From NCBI GenBank assembly GCA_020353515.1, contig CP070695.1, positions 2,967,231 through 3,031,230 on the forward strand: a stretch of DNA of 64,000 nt, given 5' to 3'. This DNA comes from Candidatus Heimdallarchaeota archaeon. GTDB taxonomy: Archaea > Asgardarchaeota > Heimdallarchaeia > Hodarchaeales > Hodarchaeaceae. The notes beneath the pieces were generated by a model that was not told the DNA's origin, made no database searches, and saw nothing but the letters and a program-made list of their open reading frames with translations. Every line of letters starts with the position of its first letter. The first letter of the stretch is position 1. Shown here one piece after another: positions 7,227 to 16,490 of this stretch. The translations under genes and the position numbers were made by a program.

Positions 7227-9332
7227 TTATCTCAGAAGCCTTAATGAGTTCAGTACCGTCAAAATTGTAACGCCAACGTCCCCAAACACAGCAGCCCACA
7301 TTGTTGCAAGCCCCATAGCTCCCAAAAGAATGAAGATTGCCTTTATACCTAAAGCCAAAACAATATTTTGTTTTGCTAATCTGTTTGTCTTTTTGGCGAT
7401 ATCTATGGCATCACTTAATTTTGAAGGATTATCTTCCATGATAACTAAGTCTGCTGCTTCAATAGTAGCATCTGAACCGATACCACCCATTGCAACTCCG
7501 ATATCTGCTCTTGCAATAACTGGTGCATCGTTAATTCCATCTCCTACAAAAATAACGGCCCCAACTCCATTTTTCTTGTAGATATATCTTTCCAAAATTT
7601 CTAATTTATTTAAAGGCATTAAATTGGCATATATTTCCGATTGATCTATTCCTAATTCTTTTCCAACTCTCTCTGCAACATTTTTACTGTCACCAGTTAA
7701 CAAACCAATATTTAAGATACCTTGAGACTTCAATCTCTTAACTGCTTCATAAGAGCTGGTTTTAATCTGATCATCGATAATAATATGACCGATGTACTCC
7801 CCATTCCTTATTACATAAACAGCAGTCTCATCACGAATGCATTCTGAATGAGGACAATTTACTTTATGAGTCAGTTTATCATTTCCCACAACGATCGATT
7901 CATTAGATTTTGTCTTCATCATTATTCCTAAAGCAGGGAGCTCTTCATATTCCTCAATCTGTGTTAAATCCACTTGTTTTCCATAAGCCTCACGAATCGA
8001 AGCTGCAATGGGGTGTGTAGAATGCGCTTCTGCAAGTGCCGCATAGGCAAGAATATCATGAGGGCTGTAATCTGGGATTGGTACTATTGTTATCACTTTA
8101 AACTTACCTACAGTCAATGTTCCCGTCTTATCCCACAATACGGTTGATACTTCATTGAGTGAATCAATCACATTAGCACCTTTCAGTAGAATTCCCTCTC
8201 GTGAACTCTTACCAATTCCGGAAAAATAAACTAACGGGATTGAAACAACTAAAGCACAAGGGCAGGAGATGACTAGAATAACAAAAGCACGATACACCCA
8301 CACATCAAAGGCTTGTCTGAATAATAATGGGGGAATTATTGCAATGAAGAGAGCTAATAAAAGAACCAACGGAGTGTAGTAACGAGCAAATCGAGTGATG
8401 AATAATTCCGTTTTAGATTTATTTTTAGCTGCATTTTCAACAGCATTCAAGATTCTTGAAACTGTAGAGTCATAACAGGGAGATGTTACCTGAATGTGAA
8501 TACTGCTACTTGTTATTGAACCTGAAAGAACTTCATCGTCTTCTTTTACAACTACAGGTCGGGATTCCCCAGTCAGAGTCGTCATATCTAAGTTTGAATG
8601 TCCTTTTACAATCTTTCCATCTAATGGAATTCGTTCTCCTGGTTTTACTAAAATGATATCATCAGGTTTTACTTCTGCGATGGGAACAGTTGTGATGCTA
8701 TCTGCAACAACAAGGTGAGCTTGATCTGGCCGTATATCCAACAGAGAACCAATTGATTGTCTTGAATGATTAATTGCCTTGGTCTGTAAGTATTCTCCTA
8801 TTGTGTAAAAGACCATGACAGCTACAGCTTCAGGTATTTCCTGAATTATAATTGCTCCAATGGTAGCCACAGACATCAGGATATACTCATTTGTAAAATC
8901 ATAGTTTCGTAACTGAAGAATCGCATTTTTAAGTACTTTCCAACCAGCGATGAAATATGCGAGAAAAAAAGACATATAACCAGTCAATATGACTTGTTCT
9001 GTCATTGAGGGATTTGTTAGCACGATTCCAAGTCCAAGAAGCAGTAAAGAAACAGTGATTCGAACAATTGCGATCCAATTCCTGTCTTGTGGTTGATCCA
9101 TGGTTATCTCAGGAAAAGCCTGAGCTCCTGGTTCAATTTTTGAAATGATCGCATTAATCTCTTTTGAATGAGAATCACATTTTTTCTCCCCACAACTAAA
9201 AGTAAGCACTCTTGTGGCAAAGTTTAATTGGACGTCTGCGAAATTTTGATCTTTTAGTGTATTTTCTATCTTAAGCGCACAATTCGCACAGCTTAATCCT
9301 TTGATGGAATATTTATGGACATCCTGCCCCAT
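7227..9332 (-). CDS. cadA: Heavy-metal P1B-type ATPase (Zn/Cd/Pb exporter)
   Basis: This 701-aa membrane pump exports soft divalent metals. An N-terminal HMA domain carries GLSCANC (Cys 15 and 18) and a Cys/His-rich loop (CGEKKCDSH) that may add ligands. Helices follow at about 88-170, then the actuator TGES at 254-257, the intramembrane CPC at 357-359, the phosphorylated Asp in DKTGT at 401, the HP motif in STHPIAAS, and GDGINDAP at 597-604. The CPC helix and the C-terminal transmembrane pair match the Zn/Cd/Pb (ZntA/CadA) group rather than the copper group. It lies 5 bases after the CadC-like regulator and is very likely in one operon with it. Confidence 0.93.
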   Translation of the reverse strand: MGQDVHKYSIKGLSCANCALKIENTLKDQNFADVQLNFATRVLTFSCGEKKCDSHSKEINAIISKIEPGAQAFPEITMDQPQDRNWIAIVRITVSLLLLGLGIVLTNPSMTEQVILTGYMSFFLAYFIAGWKVLKNAILQLRNYDFTNEYILMSVATIGAIIIQEIPEAVAVMVFYTIGEYLQTKAINHSRQSIGSLLDIRPDQAHLVVADSITTVPIAEVKPDDIILVKPGERIPLDGKIVKGHSNLDMTTLTGESRPVVVKEDDEVLSGSITSSSIHIQVTSPCYDSTVSRILNAVENAAKNKSKTELFITRFARYYTPLVLLLALFIAIIPPLLFRQAFDVWVYRAFVILVISCPCALVVSIPLVYFSGIGKSSREGILLKGANVIDSLNEVSTVLWDKTGTLTVGKFKVITIVPIPDYSPHDILAYAALAEAHSTHPIAASIREAYGKQVDLTQIEEYEELPALGIMMKTKSNESIVVGNDKLTHKVNCPHSECIRDETAVYVIRNGEYIGHIIIDDQIKTSSYEAVKRLKSQGILNIGLLTGDSKNVAERVGKELGIDQSEIYANLMPLNKLEILERYIYKKNGVGAVIFVGDGINDAPVIARADIGVAMGGIGSDATIEAADLVIMEDNPSKLSDAIDIAKKTNRLAKQNIVLALGIKAIFILLGAMGLATMWAAVFGDVGVTILTVLNSLRLLR

Positions 9333-9337
9333 GTCGA

Positions 9338-9700
9338 CTACTCTCCACCTACAGGATGTACTTTAAGATGTTCCAATGCATTTTCTAAAATTGGTTCTAA
9401 GTGCTCAATTTCAAGTGAATAATAATTTTCCTTGCCCTCACGACGGAATTTGACAAAGTTCCCTTCTCGAAGTTCCTTCAATTGATGAGAAATTGCTGAA
9501 GGAGATAATCCTAAGATTTCACTAAGATCACAAACACATAGTTCAGTCTCAAGTAATGCTAAAAGAATCCTAATCCTAGTTTCTCCAGAAACCATTCTAA
9601 AAAATTTAGTTAATTTGGTGGGATTTGATTCATCAATCTTTTTACGAGCATATGCTATCTGTTCAGGATGAATTTCGATTGTTTTACAAGGTTCAACCAT
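9338..9700 (-). CDS. cadC: CadC/SmtB-type metal-responsive repressor (ArsR family)
   Basis: This 120-aa winged-helix protein carries the alpha-3 metal signature ELCVCDLSEILGL, with Cys at 55 and 57, plus Cys 5 near the N-terminus. This is the cysteine layout used by CadC to sense Cd(II), Pb(II) or Zn(II). The HTH is LSPSAISHQLKELREG and the wing is FRREGKENYY. It is the first gene of an operon with the P-type ATPase, so metal binding should release it and switch on the pump. A 7-bp inverted repeat just upstream of the promoter is its likely operator. Assignment is strong; the exact metal is not fixed. Confidence 0.9.
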   Translation of the reverse strand: MVEPCKTIEIHPEQIAYARKKIDESNPTKLTKFFRMVSGETRIRILLALLETELCVCDLSEILGLSPSAISHQLKELREGNFVKFRREGKENYYSLEIEHLEPILENALEHLKVHPVGGE

Positions 9701-9752
9701 TGGTAACCAAACTCTTAGGAATAAACTCTATCTAAGAAGTTATTAACAATAG

Positions 9753-9783
9753 TTTATAAAAATATTTGAGCACTTCCTCAAAT
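9753..9783 (-). promoter_or_regulatory. cadCA promoter and operator
   Basis: Perfect arms ATTTGAG (9764-9770) and CTCAAAT (9777-9783) flank 6 bases (CACTTC). The sequence is close to the TCAAAT/ATTTGA half-sites known for bacterial CadC/SmtB operators. A TATA-like box TTTATAAA lies right next to it at 9753-9760, about 53-60 bases upstream of the repressor start on the minus strand. Reading along the transcript, the operator comes just upstream of the TATA box, so a bound repressor could block TFB/TBP. This is an inference from position and symmetry. Confidence 0.6.
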
Positions 9784-9871
9784 GTGTTGCTTTTTATTCT
9801 AGTTTTAATTAAAGAATTTTAAGGAAATTAAGAGTGATGCTAAACGAATCAATTAAAAGTACTTATTTTTC

Positions 9872-10468
9872 TCAAATATTCCCTAAATTGTATTTTTTCA
9901 ACTCTTGGGAGATTTTTGTCTTCACACCAGCTGTTATTTCTTCCTGCCACGTTTTTAATAGCGAAAATATGACCCCATGATGTTCCATACGCTTCAATCC
10001 GATCTCATGTTCAATGTTATTCCTGGAAAAGGTCATATCCGTTAGAATAACAACTAGAAATCCATGGGATTGAAGATCAATTGCAGTTTGGGCAATACAC
10101 ACATCAGTTTCAAAACCACAAAGTACCGCTATCTGACGGTGGGTATTTCTAATTGCTACTTGGATATCTCTCTGGCCCCAGCAACTATAAACATATTTAT
10201 CAAAAATTTTAGTGTTTGAGGGGAGTGTATCTAGAAATATGTCTGGTAAGGACCCATTCTTCTTGATATCTTCAGCTGTGATAATGAGAGGGATATTCAA
10301 GACGCCAGAAAGTCTAATCAGATGTGTAAACTTTTGTAAAAAGATTAACTGCTCTTTGTTTGTTATCCCTTTCATGAATGTTGATTGGACATCAATAATC
10401 ATGATAAAACAATTATCAACTTCAATTAATTCTGAAGAACGAGAAACAGGTTCAAAATTTTCTTCCAT
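9872..10468 (-). CDS. Isochorismatase-family cysteine hydrolase
   Basis: This 198-aa cytosolic enzyme has the three catalytic residues of the isochorismatase/nicotinamidase fold: Asp 26 in IIDVQSTF, Lys 91 in FDKYVYSCW, and Cys 124 in CGFETDVCIAQTAIDL. A cis-peptide is expected at the strand before the Cys. The family covers nicotinamidases, isochorismatases and carbamoyl hydrolases; the absence of the Asp/His metal site of nicotinamidases makes that assignment unlikely. Genes of this kind are often isolated. It is a single gene divergent from the longin/Hdr cluster, and nothing points to its substrate. Confidence 0.85.
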   Translation of the reverse strand: MEENFEPVSRSSELIEVDNCFIMIIDVQSTFMKGITNKEQLIFLQKFTHLIRLSGVLNIPLIITAEDIKKNGSLPDIFLDTLPSNTKIFDKYVYSCWGQRDIQVAIRNTHRQIAVLCGFETDVCIAQTAIDLQSHGFLVVILTDMTFSRNNIEHEIGLKRMEHHGVIFSLLKTWQEEITAGVKTKISQELKKYNLGNI

Positions 10469-10577
10469 TTTGAATCATCCTTAGATGTAACGTCATATAA
10501 TCTTAAAAGGAATGAAGCATTAAAATTAGCTGATTCTCAATATCAACAGTCAATGTTAGAATAAGGAGCTAGTAATT

Positions 10578-10712
10578 GTGATTCTCATTCAAACCTATCA
10601 AGAGCTCTATTATGCCTTAAAAGTCCTTCAGTTATTAAAAGAAAGTGATAAACTGTTATATGAAAGACTCTATGAACAAATTACAGACCAAATTGAGAAA
10701 CTAATTCAATGA
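10578..10712 (+). CDS. Possible 44-aa helical small protein
   Basis: A GTG at 10578, preceded by AAGGAG about ten bases earlier, opens 44 codons ending at TGA 10710-10712. The peptide is highly helical and amphipathic (TYQELYYALKVLQLLKESDK then LYEQITDQIEKLIQ) with a regular spacing of Leu, Tyr and Ile. The ribosome-binding site and amino-acid pattern favour a real small protein. I know no homologue. The remaining bases up to 10975 hold nothing I can name apart from AT-rich promoter-like sequence. Confidence 0.4.
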   Translation: MILIQTYQELYYALKVLQLLKESDKLLYERLYEQITDQIEKLIQ

Positions 10713-10975
10713 TCAGTCTGAACTAATTCGTTTTAGAGTTAAACGATTTGATCTTACATAGAAATCTCACCTAGTATGAAATTCATCTGAAATGTCATTG
10801 CAATACATTGCTTATTCAGAGTTGTTTAAATTGATTCGATTATATTAATAAAACATACAGAAATAAATACGTGAAATCAATCAAAAATCGGAGATAATAC
10901 TCCTTTCTGGTTAAATCGTTCTTCCAACATATTTATTTTTACCTGATCATTTCTATAGGAATTTGATGTGATTCT

Positions 10976-11656
10976 ATGGATTCCTGTCCAATATCCGAGC
11001 TCGTAATAGTACATGATTCTGGTCTACCAGTTTTTGCATGGTTAAATCCTTTAAAAAAGGATATTGCCACGGGTGTAGCAAACCCTGAGTCTCGAGATCT
11101 AATGAGTGGCCTTTTTACTGCAATTCTTACCATGTCTGAAGATATTTCGGAAACCGCGGCAATAAAATCGATTAAAATGCTTCGTTCGACTTTTAAATAT
11201 GCCATAAAAGAGAAGCTAATTTTCATCCTTGGTTATGATTCTACTGCATCTATTGCACAGGAACCACTTGTAGATTCCTTTTTATCTGATATAATTAACG
11301 ATTTCTCAAAACAGTATTCTGATTATATAACAGATGACATGTTACTTGATGGAGACGTATTTGTAAACTTTTCATCTTATATGGAGAAGGGTGTCACTGA
11401 TCCACGTTGGAAAATCGAACAAACTGAACAGGAAATGCTTGATCATATTCATGAGCTCCTTTTAGATATTGTCGGTCCTATAGGAACTGAAATGTTTGAT
11501 AGTAATCTACGAAAACAAACACAATATCGAAGAAGGCGTAGTGCTGACCTTCCTCAATTAGCAAAAGATCTTGTTTATGAAATGTCATTATTAATGGATC
11601 CAGCTCAAGCAAAGCAAATCGGAGATGAAATTCAAAGTATTATCCGGTCAAGGTGA
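10976..11656 (+). CDS. Longin/roadblock-like domain protein beside the hydrogenase genes
   Basis: This 226-aa soluble protein begins with a two-strand hairpin (ELVIVHDSGLPVFAWL), then a helix (LMSGLFTAILTMSEDI), more strands (KMLRSTFKYAI, KLIFILGYD) and a long helix (VDSFLSDIINDFSKQY). This beta-beta-alpha-beta-alpha order is that of longin and roadblock/LC7 domains, which in eukaryotes regulate small GTPases and are abundant in Asgard archaea. The second half is helical, with a basic patch (QYRRRRSADL). It ends 6 bases before the HdrA-MvhD gene, so it is probably cotranscribed. A regulatory or assembly role is speculative. Confidence 0.55.
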   Translation: MDSCPISELVIVHDSGLPVFAWLNPLKKDIATGVANPESRDLMSGLFTAILTMSEDISETAAIKSIKMLRSTFKYAIKEKLIFILGYDSTASIAQEPLVDSFLSDIINDFSKQYSDYITDDMLLDGDVFVNFSSYMEKGVTDPRWKIEQTEQEMLDHIHELLLDIVGPIGTEMFDSNLRKQTQYRRRRSADLPQLAKDLVYEMSLLMDPAQAKQIGDEIQSIIRSR

Positions 11657-11662
11657 GATTCT

Positions 11663-14050
11663 ATGAAACCTGAGTATGGATTATTATTATGTAAATGTCG
11701 TGGGGAAATCGATAACCAGATTAAGCTAGAAGAATTAGCGAATGTCTTTGAAACTGATCCTAGAATAATGTTTACTCATATTAGTGAATCTCTTTGTGAT
11801 GCTATTGAGAGAAGAAATATTCAATCACTCTTAAGAAGATATAAACCAGCAGGTATAGTTATAGGGGGGTGTTCTCCTCGATACTATGAATCTTATTTTC
11901 GAACTCTAATTGAAAAAGCTGGAGGAAATGCTGGAAGGTTAGCTTTTGCCAATATAAGAGAACAGATTGCTTGGATATACAAATTTGAATCAAAAGAATT
12001 CCGAGACGAAAAAGGAAAATTAGCAATTGAAGTGGCTATTAGTTCACTTGATGAGGCTCATGACTTTCTTGTTACAAATGTAAAAATAAAGAAGAATATT
12101 GCCATTATTGGCGCTGGTATTGGTGGAATTCAAACAGCACTTAGCATTGTTAAATCTGGTACAGACACAGAAATTCACCTAATTGAGAAAGCACCTTTCA
12201 TAGGGGGAGATCAATTGAAATACTCAAAGGCTTTTCCACGAGATGAATGTTCTGCATGTGCAATCTCCCCGCTGATTTCAGAGATTTCTTCTTATCCAAA
12301 CATCAAAGTTCATACAAACACAGAAATTGTTGAATGTGTTGGTCGGGTAGGAGACTATAACATTTCAATGATACAACATCCTCGGTATGTAACTGATTCC
12401 TGTACTTCCTGTGGAACCTGTAGTTCTGTTTGTCCAGTTGAGATAGTTGAAAATAATGGGGCAGAAAGCCATAAAGCAATTTATCTCCCATTTGCAGGGA
12501 CGATTCCTAATAGATTTACTATTAATGAATCTGAAATAGCTTATTGTCGGAGTGATTGCGATCAGCCATGCGTTGCAAGCTGTTCAACTAATGCCATCGA
12601 TCTACTAGCATTTCCCAAAGAAGAAAAATTAAATTCTGGGGCCATAGTACTGGCTACTGGTGCTTCTGTTCATGCCCCACAGGTTGGAGAGAATGAATTT
12701 GGCTATGGTACATTACCAGACGTGTTAACTTTAGATCAGTATGAAAAGTTACTTGCTGCCACCAGTAAATGGAAAGGAGAAATTAAATTACAATCAGATG
12801 ACACAAAATCTCCTGAATCTGTGGCTTTTATCTTATGTGTGGATAGACAACAGATTGGATATTGTAGTAAATATTGTTGTTTAAGCACTGCTACTGCCGT
12901 AAAACAGACAGTAGAAAGATTACCAAACGCTAAAATTTATATTTTTTATCAAGATCTCTTTTCAGACTCAAAATTTGGCGATGATTACATAAAATTCACC
13001 CAAAAACTTTCTAACGTGGAATGGATTCGTACCACACCTCGTGTGAAGACAAAAAATGATAATTCACTTATCTTAGATGTTCCTGTATCAGGGGGAAGAA
13101 TTGATATCCCAGTGGATATGCTTGTTTTAGCAACAGGAATAGTACCATCAAAAGATAGTCCAATTATGCGACATATTTTCGGTTTAGATTCATCGAAAGA
13201 AGGATTCTTTAGTGAATTTGATTTACTTTTCAGTCCAGTGAGTACGAATGACCTAGGGAAGTTTCTAGTAGGATCAGTTGTAGGTCCAAGAACCATTCCA
13301 GAGACAACCATCTCTGCTTTTGCAGTAGGTTCACAGATTTTAAATTTGTTGAACAGAGGAAAAATCCCCTTACATATCTCAGTTACAGAGGTTGATAATG
13401 ATCTTTGTTCAGGATGTGGAGTTTGTGTCAAAACGTGTCCTTATCATGCAAATACTATCGATGAAAAGAATAAAACTGCAGTAGTAGATATTAGCCGTTG
13501 TAGAGGTTGTGGCAACTGTGTTGTTGCATGTCCTGCTAAGGCACGTGATTTAATAGAGTATCCCGAGTTAGCGATTCGAAAAGCTATTGATCTATTAGGA
13601 AACAGCGCCTTGATCAATAGAAGGGAGGTGAATATGCTTGCTTTCTTATGTAATGGTTGTGGTTATCCAGTAGCAGATAATGTTGGTCTTTCTGGAGCAG
13701 GTTCTACATATTCAAAGAACCTATCGATAATTCGAGTCCCTTGTTCTGGAAGGGTCGACCCAAGACATATTCTCCACGCTTTAACATTGTTCGATGGAGT
13801 TATGGTTGGAGCATGTAAGTTGCATAGTTGCCATTTCTCTGTTGGTAATTTTGATGCTCAAAAACGAATTTTTTTATTGCAGGGAACAATGGATACTGCC
13901 TCTATCGATCCAAAAAGATTGAAAATCGATTATTTTGCTCCAACGGACACTAATAAGTTTTGTCAAAGCGTAACAGATTTTGAACGTGAATTGAAAATAG
14001 CAAAAGAAACTGAAATGCAGTTAGAAAAGACAGTAGAAACGGAGGTCTAA
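11663..14050 (+). CDS. hdrA: HdrA-MvhD fusion: heterodisulfide reductase subunit A with a C-terminal hydrogenase delta subunit
   Basis: This 795-aa iron-sulfur flavoprotein is expected to bifurcate electrons. The N-terminus has LLLCKCRGEI (Cys 10, 12). The FAD-binding IAIIGAGIGG is at 147-155, followed by FPRDECSACAISP at 191-203, typical of HdrA. Ferredoxin-like clusters are at 247-257 (CTSCGTCSSVC) and 295-307, and two more lie near 575-620 (CSGCGVCVKTCP, CRGCGNCVVACP). From about 657 onward comes an MvhD domain with FLCNGCGYP, RVPCSGRVDP and GACKLHSCHF, which takes electrons from the hydrogenase. The fused form is known in archaea that use H2. HdrB and HdrC are not next to it. The operon continues into mvhG two bases later. 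Confidence 0.93.
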   Translation: MKPEYGLLLCKCRGEIDNQIKLEELANVFETDPRIMFTHISESLCDAIERRNIQSLLRRYKPAGIVIGGCSPRYYESYFRTLIEKAGGNAGRLAFANIREQIAWIYKFESKEFRDEKGKLAIEVAISSLDEAHDFLVTNVKIKKNIAIIGAGIGGIQTALSIVKSGTDTEIHLIEKAPFIGGDQLKYSKAFPRDECSACAISPLISEISSYPNIKVHTNTEIVECVGRVGDYNISMIQHPRYVTDSCTSCGTCSSVCPVEIVENNGAESHKAIYLPFAGTIPNRFTINESEIAYCRSDCDQPCVASCSTNAIDLLAFPKEEKLNSGAIVLATGASVHAPQVGENEFGYGTLPDVLTLDQYEKLLAATSKWKGEIKLQSDDTKSPESVAFILCVDRQQIGYCSKYCCLSTATAVKQTVERLPNAKIYIFYQDLFSDSKFGDDYIKFTQKLSNVEWIRTTPRVKTKNDNSLILDVPVSGGRIDIPVDMLVLATGIVPSKDSPIMRHIFGLDSSKEGFFSEFDLLFSPVSTNDLGKFLVGSVVGPRTIPETTISAFAVGSQILNLLNRGKIPLHISVTEVDNDLCSGCGVCVKTCPYHANTIDEKNKTAVVDISRCRGCGNCVVACPAKARDLIEYPELAIRKAIDLLGNSALINRREVNMLAFLCNGCGYPVADNVGLSGAGSTYSKNLSIIRVPCSGRVDPRHILHALTLFDGVMVGACKLHSCHFSVGNFDAQKRIFLLQGTMDTASIDPKRLKIDYFAPTDTNKFCQSVTDFERELKIAKETEMQLEKTVETEV

Positions 14051-14052
14051 TA

Positions 14053-14943
14053 ATGGCTAAAAATATTACAGTAGGTTATGCTGCATTGACTTCTTGCTCT
14101 GGATGTGAGATAGCATTATTGGATATAAATGAAAAAATCTTGGATGTCTTAAAAAATGCAGAATTAGTATATGGGCCCCTGATCATGGATGCTCGGGAAG
14201 TCCCTGATAATATTGATTTGCTATTTGTTGAAGGTTCTGTATCAACTGATCACGATTTACAGCAAGCACAAGAATATAGGAAAAAAGCTAAATACCTTGT
14301 AGCTGTTGGTGCTTGTGCTTGTTTTGGAGGGATCCCAGGTATGAGAAACTTTTTTGAGAGAAACGAAATTCTTGCCGATGTTTATCCCTTGAAAGACAAA
14401 TCAGAATTTTTAGGGCCAACACAATTATCTTCAAAAGTTCAAAGCTTACCAATGGTTGTAAAAACTGATTTTTTTGTACCAGGATGTCCCCCTTTACCAG
14501 AAAACTTTTTAACAGTAATTCAGAACTATCCTAATTTCGATCGCATCAAACTTCCTACTAAAACATTATGTGCTGAATGTGATCTGAACAAAGATAAGTT
14601 ACTATCACCAATAAGAGAATTTACTTCCTTAAAGATTAAGAACCCCTACCATTTCAATGAAGAGGAAGAAAATTTATGCTTTCTTGAAAGAGGAATCTTG
14701 TGTATGGGTGTAGCTACTCGAGCTGGTTGTGGGGGACGATGTGTCAAGGTTAGTGTCCCTTGTCGTGGTTGTTTTGGGCCCCCTCCTCAGGAAGGATCAG
14801 AGGATCAAGGAGCTGGTGTAATATCCGCTATTTCTTCTATATTACCTACAGGACGATTATTAACAAAAGAGGACATGCTTGGGCTCGTTTACCGATATTC
14901 TCTTTCAGTTATTACCGACCTACAAAAGTATTTTCATGAATAA
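14053..14943 (+). CDS. mvhG: F420-nonreducing [NiFe]-hydrogenase small subunit
   Basis: This 296-aa iron-sulfur subunit carries electrons from the NiFe site to MvhD. The proximal cluster Cys residues are in LTSCSGCEIALLD (15, 18), VGACACFGG, and VPGCPPLPEN. Further Cys pairs for additional clusters are in TLCAECDL and in the C-terminal GRCVKVSVPCRGCFGPPPQ. A strong ribosome-binding site (GGAGGT at 14041-14046) precedes the ATG at 14053. It is flanked by hdrA-mvhD and mvhA in the order expected for a group 3c cytosolic hydrogenase. There is no Tat signal, so it acts in the cytoplasm. Confidence 0.93.
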   Translation: MAKNITVGYAALTSCSGCEIALLDINEKILDVLKNAELVYGPLIMDAREVPDNIDLLFVEGSVSTDHDLQQAQEYRKKAKYLVAVGACACFGGIPGMRNFFERNEILADVYPLKDKSEFLGPTQLSSKVQSLPMVVKTDFFVPGCPPLPENFLTVIQNYPNFDRIKLPTKTLCAECDLNKDKLLSPIREFTSLKIKNPYHFNEEEENLCFLERGILCMGVATRAGCGGRCVKVSVPCRGCFGPPPQEGSEDQGAGVISAISSILPTGRLLTKEDMLGLVYRYSLSVITDLQKYFHE

Positions 14944-14956
14944 GGAGAGACGATAA

Positions 14957-16414
14957 GTGTCATCAACAAGAAAAATCACAATTGATCCAGTTACCAGACT
15001 GGAAGGAAATGCAAAAATCACATTCGAGCTAGATGAATCAACTAACGTCTTGAAGAAAGCAGAATTTCAAGTTTTAGAATTCAGAGCTTTTGAAAAATTT
15101 TTGGAAGGAAGAAAAGCCCGAGAAACCCCTCGAATTACTCCTAGAATATGTGGTATCTGTCCTGTAAGTCACCACCTATGTTCTGCTAAAGCGACTGATA
15201 TGCTCGCGAGAGTAATAATCCCTGGGCGGGCTAAATTACACCGTGAATTAATGCATATGGGGCAATTCATACATTCACATTCCCTTCATGTGTATTTTCT
15301 TGCATTACCAGATTTTGTAGATGGTTTTAAAGCTGAAAGCAATGATTTCCGACTACTACTTAATGCAAATCCAACTTTAGTAAAGAATGTCATTAGGATT
15401 CGTGCTTTTGGTCAAAAAGTGATCGAAATTCTTGGTGGAAAAGCAATTCATCCTGTTACAGCGATTCCTGGGGGTATTTCGGTTCCTCTTAAAGTAGCTG
15501 AACACGAGGCATTACTGAATGAGGCAAAAAAACTGCTTCCAATTACTGAAGAATCATTAACAGCAGCTTGGGGATTATTAGACTGTGTACCAGAGGAACT
15601 CAAACAATATGAAACACTAAACTCCCATAATATGGGAACAGTTGGAAATAACAAAGAAATTGCGCTCTATGACGGCGAAACGGTTATTTTGGATTCAAAT
15701 GGTAAGGTTAAAGGAAATTTTAGGGGAGCTAAATATCGAAAAATGATAAGTGAGAAGTATTTCGATTTCTCTTGGACGAAATTTCCTTATTTCATTAATG
15801 CGGAAGATGAAGAAGATGCCATCATCCAAGTTGGACCTCTAGCTCGTCAAAAATGCTATGAAACGATATCCACTGAAAAAGCAGGTAAAATGCTAGCTAA
15901 TTTTCGTCAAAGATTTGGTCGCTATACAACTGAAAGCTATTCCACCCATTATGCCCGAATAATTGAAACCATGTATGCTCTTGAGAAAACAATAGATATC
16001 CTAGAAGATCCTAATTTAATGAAGGATACAGATTATAGAATATCCTCAACAATTAAAGAATCATCAGGCGTGGGTATTGTCGAAGCACCCAGAGGATCTT
16101 TGATTCATTCCTTTCAAACTGATCAAAATGGCTTAATTACGAAAGCAAATATCATTGTATCAACAACGTTTAATAATCCAGCAATTAATCTAGCATTATT
16201 CAAAGTGGCCAAAAAACAACTTGATCCCAGCCAAAAATCAATACCAGAATCAACATTGAGGCAGATAGAGTCAACAGTAAGGATTTTTGATCCGTGCTTG
16301 ACTTGTTCTTCTCACTCCCTTTCAGGAACTAATTTTGACATCGTTTTACGGAATACTGAAGGTGAGTTGATCTACTCTAGTTTGGTTGCTTCAAGAAACA
16401 GTAGTTTAAAATAA
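14957..16414 (+). CDS. mvhA: F420-nonreducing [NiFe]-hydrogenase large subunit
   Basis: This 485-aa catalytic subunit binds the NiFe(CN)2CO centre and splits H2. The L1 motif RICGICPVSHHLCSA has Cys 65 and 68. The L2 motif DPCLTCSSH gives Cys 447 and 450. The 32 residues after the L2 His are a normal group 3c tail. The GTG at 14957 was chosen for its TAAGGAGA ribosome-binding site 10 bases upstream. Together with MvhG and MvhD it should feed electrons to HdrA. The maturation genes (hypA-F) are not in this window. The subgroup call rests on the linked mvhD/hdrA genes and motif context. Confidence 0.93.
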   Translation: MSSTRKITIDPVTRLEGNAKITFELDESTNVLKKAEFQVLEFRAFEKFLEGRKARETPRITPRICGICPVSHHLCSAKATDMLARVIIPGRAKLHRELMHMGQFIHSHSLHVYFLALPDFVDGFKAESNDFRLLLNANPTLVKNVIRIRAFGQKVIEILGGKAIHPVTAIPGGISVPLKVAEHEALLNEAKKLLPITEESLTAAWGLLDCVPEELKQYETLNSHNMGTVGNNKEIALYDGETVILDSNGKVKGNFRGAKYRKMISEKYFDFSWTKFPYFINAEDEEDAIIQVGPLARQKCYETISTEKAGKMLANFRQRFGRYTTESYSTHYARIIETMYALEKTIDILEDPNLMKDTDYRISSTIKESSGVGIVEAPRGSLIHSFQTDQNGLITKANIIVSTTFNNPAINLALFKVAKKQLDPSQKSIPESTLRQIESTVRIFDPCLTCSSHSLSGTNFDIVLRNTEGELIYSSLVASRNSSLK

Positions 16415-16490
16415 TTCTTGTGCTTCAAACAATCCCCAAACTATATATTTTTATGGTTTCCTCCTTTCTGGCACAAAAACCTCCCAAGAA

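Noticed and set aside
12303..12491. Antisense frame inside hdrA
   Set aside because: It is a shadow of the HdrA coding sequence, which is strongly supported on the other strand.
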